DNA of 34,303 bases from Wenzhouxiangella sp. (GTDB lineage Bacteria > Pseudomonadota > Gammaproteobacteria > Xanthomonadales > Wenzhouxiangellaceae), in NCBI GenBank assembly GCA_007694055.1, contig RECK01000157.1, positions 1 through 34,303 of the forward strand, written 5' to 3'. Position 1 is the first letter of the stretch. The number at the start of each line of letters is the position of its first letter. Of this stretch, positions 33,238-34,303 are shown piece after piece. The notes under the pieces are model-generated. The model had not been told where the DNA came from. It saw only the letters and a program-made list of their open reading frames with translations, and did not search any database. The position numbers were made by a program, and so were the translations under genes.

Positions 33238-34303
33238 ATGTCCCACCAACCCGACCTGTCGGTCGTCGTTATCGGCCGCAACGAAGGCCGGCGCCTGGAA
33301 AACTGCCTGCGCTCGGTGCAGGCTGCCGATACCGGCGGCCTGAGCATGGAACTGATCTACGTCGACTCGGCATCCAGCGACGGCAGCCCGGAGCGGGCCG
33401 CCTCGCTGGGTGCCCGGGTCTTGCACGTCGATCCGCCGCGTCCGGCGGCCGCCATTGGCCGCAACGCCGGCTGGCGCGCCGCCCGCGGCCAGTACGTGCT
33501 GTTCCTCGACGGCGACACCCTGCTTGAACGCAACTTTCTGCCGCAAGCCTGCCAGGAGATGGCCACCGACCCGACCATTGCCGCGGTCTGGGGCCATCGG
33601 CGCGAGATCGCCACTAGCGCATCGATCTACAACCGCACGCTGGACCTGGACTGGATCTACCCGCCGGGTGACAGCGAGTTCTGCGGCGGCGATGCACTGT
33701 TTCGGCGCCAGGCCCTGGAAACGGAACATGGCTATGACGATGCCCTGATTGCCGGCGAAGAGCCCGAACTGTGTGCCCGCCTGCGCGCCCGCGGCTGGCG
33801 TATTCGCCACATCGATTGCGCGATGACCGGGCATGACCTGGCCATGACCCGTTTCGGCCAGTACTGGCGCCGGGCCGAGCGCGCCGGCCATGCCTACGCC
33901 GATGTTGCCCATCGCCTCGCTGACAGCCCGGTCGGCCTGTGGCAGGACGAATGCCGGCGCAATGCGCGCCGCATGGCAATCTTCGCCGCCGGCGGGGTGG
34001 TCCTGCTGGCTGCGCTATTGAGCGCGACCTGGTGGCTGATGCTCGCCCTGGCAGGCCTGGCCCTGATCCTGGTTCTGCGCAGTGCCTGGCGGGCGCGCTG
34101 GAAAAAAGCGTCCCCGGGCACCTTGCTGGCCTATGCCCTGCATTCCCATCTCCAGCAAGTCCCGATCTTCTGGGGGCAGATGCGCTGGCGCCTGGATCGC
34201 TACCGCGGTCGCCAGCGGCAACTGATCGAATACAAGGGACCTGGGGAGCCTCTGAATAACTCTGCGCGGAGCGCGTTTTGGTCGGAGAGGCCGCAGATCG
34301 GTC
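33238..34303 (+). CDS. GT2-family glycosyltransferase (3' end outside window, possibly disrupted)
   Basis: The frame opens at ATG 33238 (AGGAG upstream) and is still open at the right edge, 355 codons. The GT-A domain has LSVVVIGRNEGRRLENCL, LIYVDSASSDGSPERA, AAIGRNAGWRAARGQYVLFLDGDT (DxD-type) and LIAGEEPELCARLRARGW. Two hydrophobic segments follow (IFAAGGVVLLAALLSATWWLML and LAGLALILVLRSA). Residues up to QRQLIEYKG (about 34236) look like a natural family C-terminus. What follows, beginning GPGEPLNNSARSAF, has no family character and coincides with a change in the DNA. Either the stop lies beyond the window or the end has been replaced by inserted sequence. Confidence 0.85.
   Translation, partial: MSHQPDLSVVVIGRNEGRRLENCLRSVQAADTGGLSMELIYVDSASSDGSPERAASLGARVLHVDPPRPAAAIGRNAGWRAARGQYVLFLDGDTLLERNFLPQACQEMATDPTIAAVWGHRREIATSASIYNRTLDLDWIYPPGDSEFCGGDALFRRQALETEHGYDDALIAGEEPELCARLRARGWRIRHIDCAMTGHDLAMTRFGQYWRRAERAGHAYADVAHRLADSPVGLWQDECRRNARRMAIFAAGGVVLLAALLSATWWLMLALAGLALILVLRSAWRARWKKASPGTLLAYALHSHLQQVPIFWGQMRWRLDRYRGRQRQLIEYKGPGEPLNNSARSAFWSERPQIG
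34244..34303. mobile_element. Possible end of an insertion sequence (uncertain)
   Basis: The last 60 bases start GGGAGCCTCTGAATAAC and contain short mirrored GC-rich and T-rich blocks unlike the coding DNA before them. The start resembles, from memory only, the terminal repeats of some transposable elements. No transposase, second end or target duplication can be seen because the window stops. Confidence 0.3.

Noticed and set aside
1-34303. tRNA, rRNA, CRISPR arrays, riboswitches
   Set aside because: No cloverleaf, repeat-spacer pattern or known aptamer core was seen; gaps between genes are all under 220 bp.

Overview
The window is GC-rich bacterial DNA, densely packed and almost free of intergenic space. 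It has many 4-bp ATGA start/stop overlaps. The gene content (Wzx/Wzy/Wza-type exopolysaccharide genes, a WS/DGAT acyltransferase, many multidomain histidine kinases, GGDEF-EAL, FIST and partner-switch proteins) fits a free-living Gammaproteobacterium, perhaps of the Chromatiales/Lysobacterales type. That placement is an inference; there is no rRNA or marker gene here.

Layout. (1) Bases 1-5191, minus strand: a WS/DGAT acyltransferase gene, then a tight sensory unit of a UrtA-like lipoprotein binding protein, a Cache-like/HAMP histidine kinase and a response regulator cut by the window edge. (2) 5410-9318, plus: GT4, GT2 and GT2 glycosyltransferases and a serine-acetyltransferase-like enzyme. 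(3) 9335-10015, minus: an orphan OmpR-type regulator. (4) 10235-21662, plus: the core exopolysaccharide operon. In order it encodes the initiating sugar-phosphate transferase, an 892-residue fusion protein, a STAS protein, a degenerate nucleotidyltransferase/beta-helix protein, a Wzc-like co-polymerase without a working P-loop, a Wzy-like polymerase, a Wzx flippase and a kinase-like fusion. (5) 21756-32106, plus: Wza-like export lipoprotein, Hpt-REC-REC-PAS-PP2C-HATPase protein, GAF-PAS histidine kinase, FIST protein, GGDEF-EAL protein, and a histidine kinase that shares the N-terminal domain of the GGDEF-EAL protein. (6) 32191 to the right edge, plus: GT4 and GT2 glycosyltransferases; the last one may be interrupted by a mobile element.

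How it fits together. Everything from 5410 rightward looks like one exopolysaccharide synthesis, export and control locus. The four plus-strand units at 5410, 10235, 21756 and 32191 each carry the same 45-bp bipartite element, 23-28 nt before the start codon. The element is TTTGCAnTnCnnTCAC, 21 nt, then TnnAATGG; 18 positions are identical in all four copies with no change in spacing. This is the strongest unannotated signal in the window and marks a small regulon with its own promoter class or activator. A second theme is a set of pseudo-enzymes around a STAS protein: a broken phosphoglycosyl transferase domain, two nucleotidyltransferase-like domains without the GxGTRL loop, and a BY-kinase-like domain without the P-loop lysine. 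The PP2C/HATPase protein supplies the other half of a partner switch that could set STAS phosphorylation, resembling the SypA/SypE arrangement of Vibrio fischeri.
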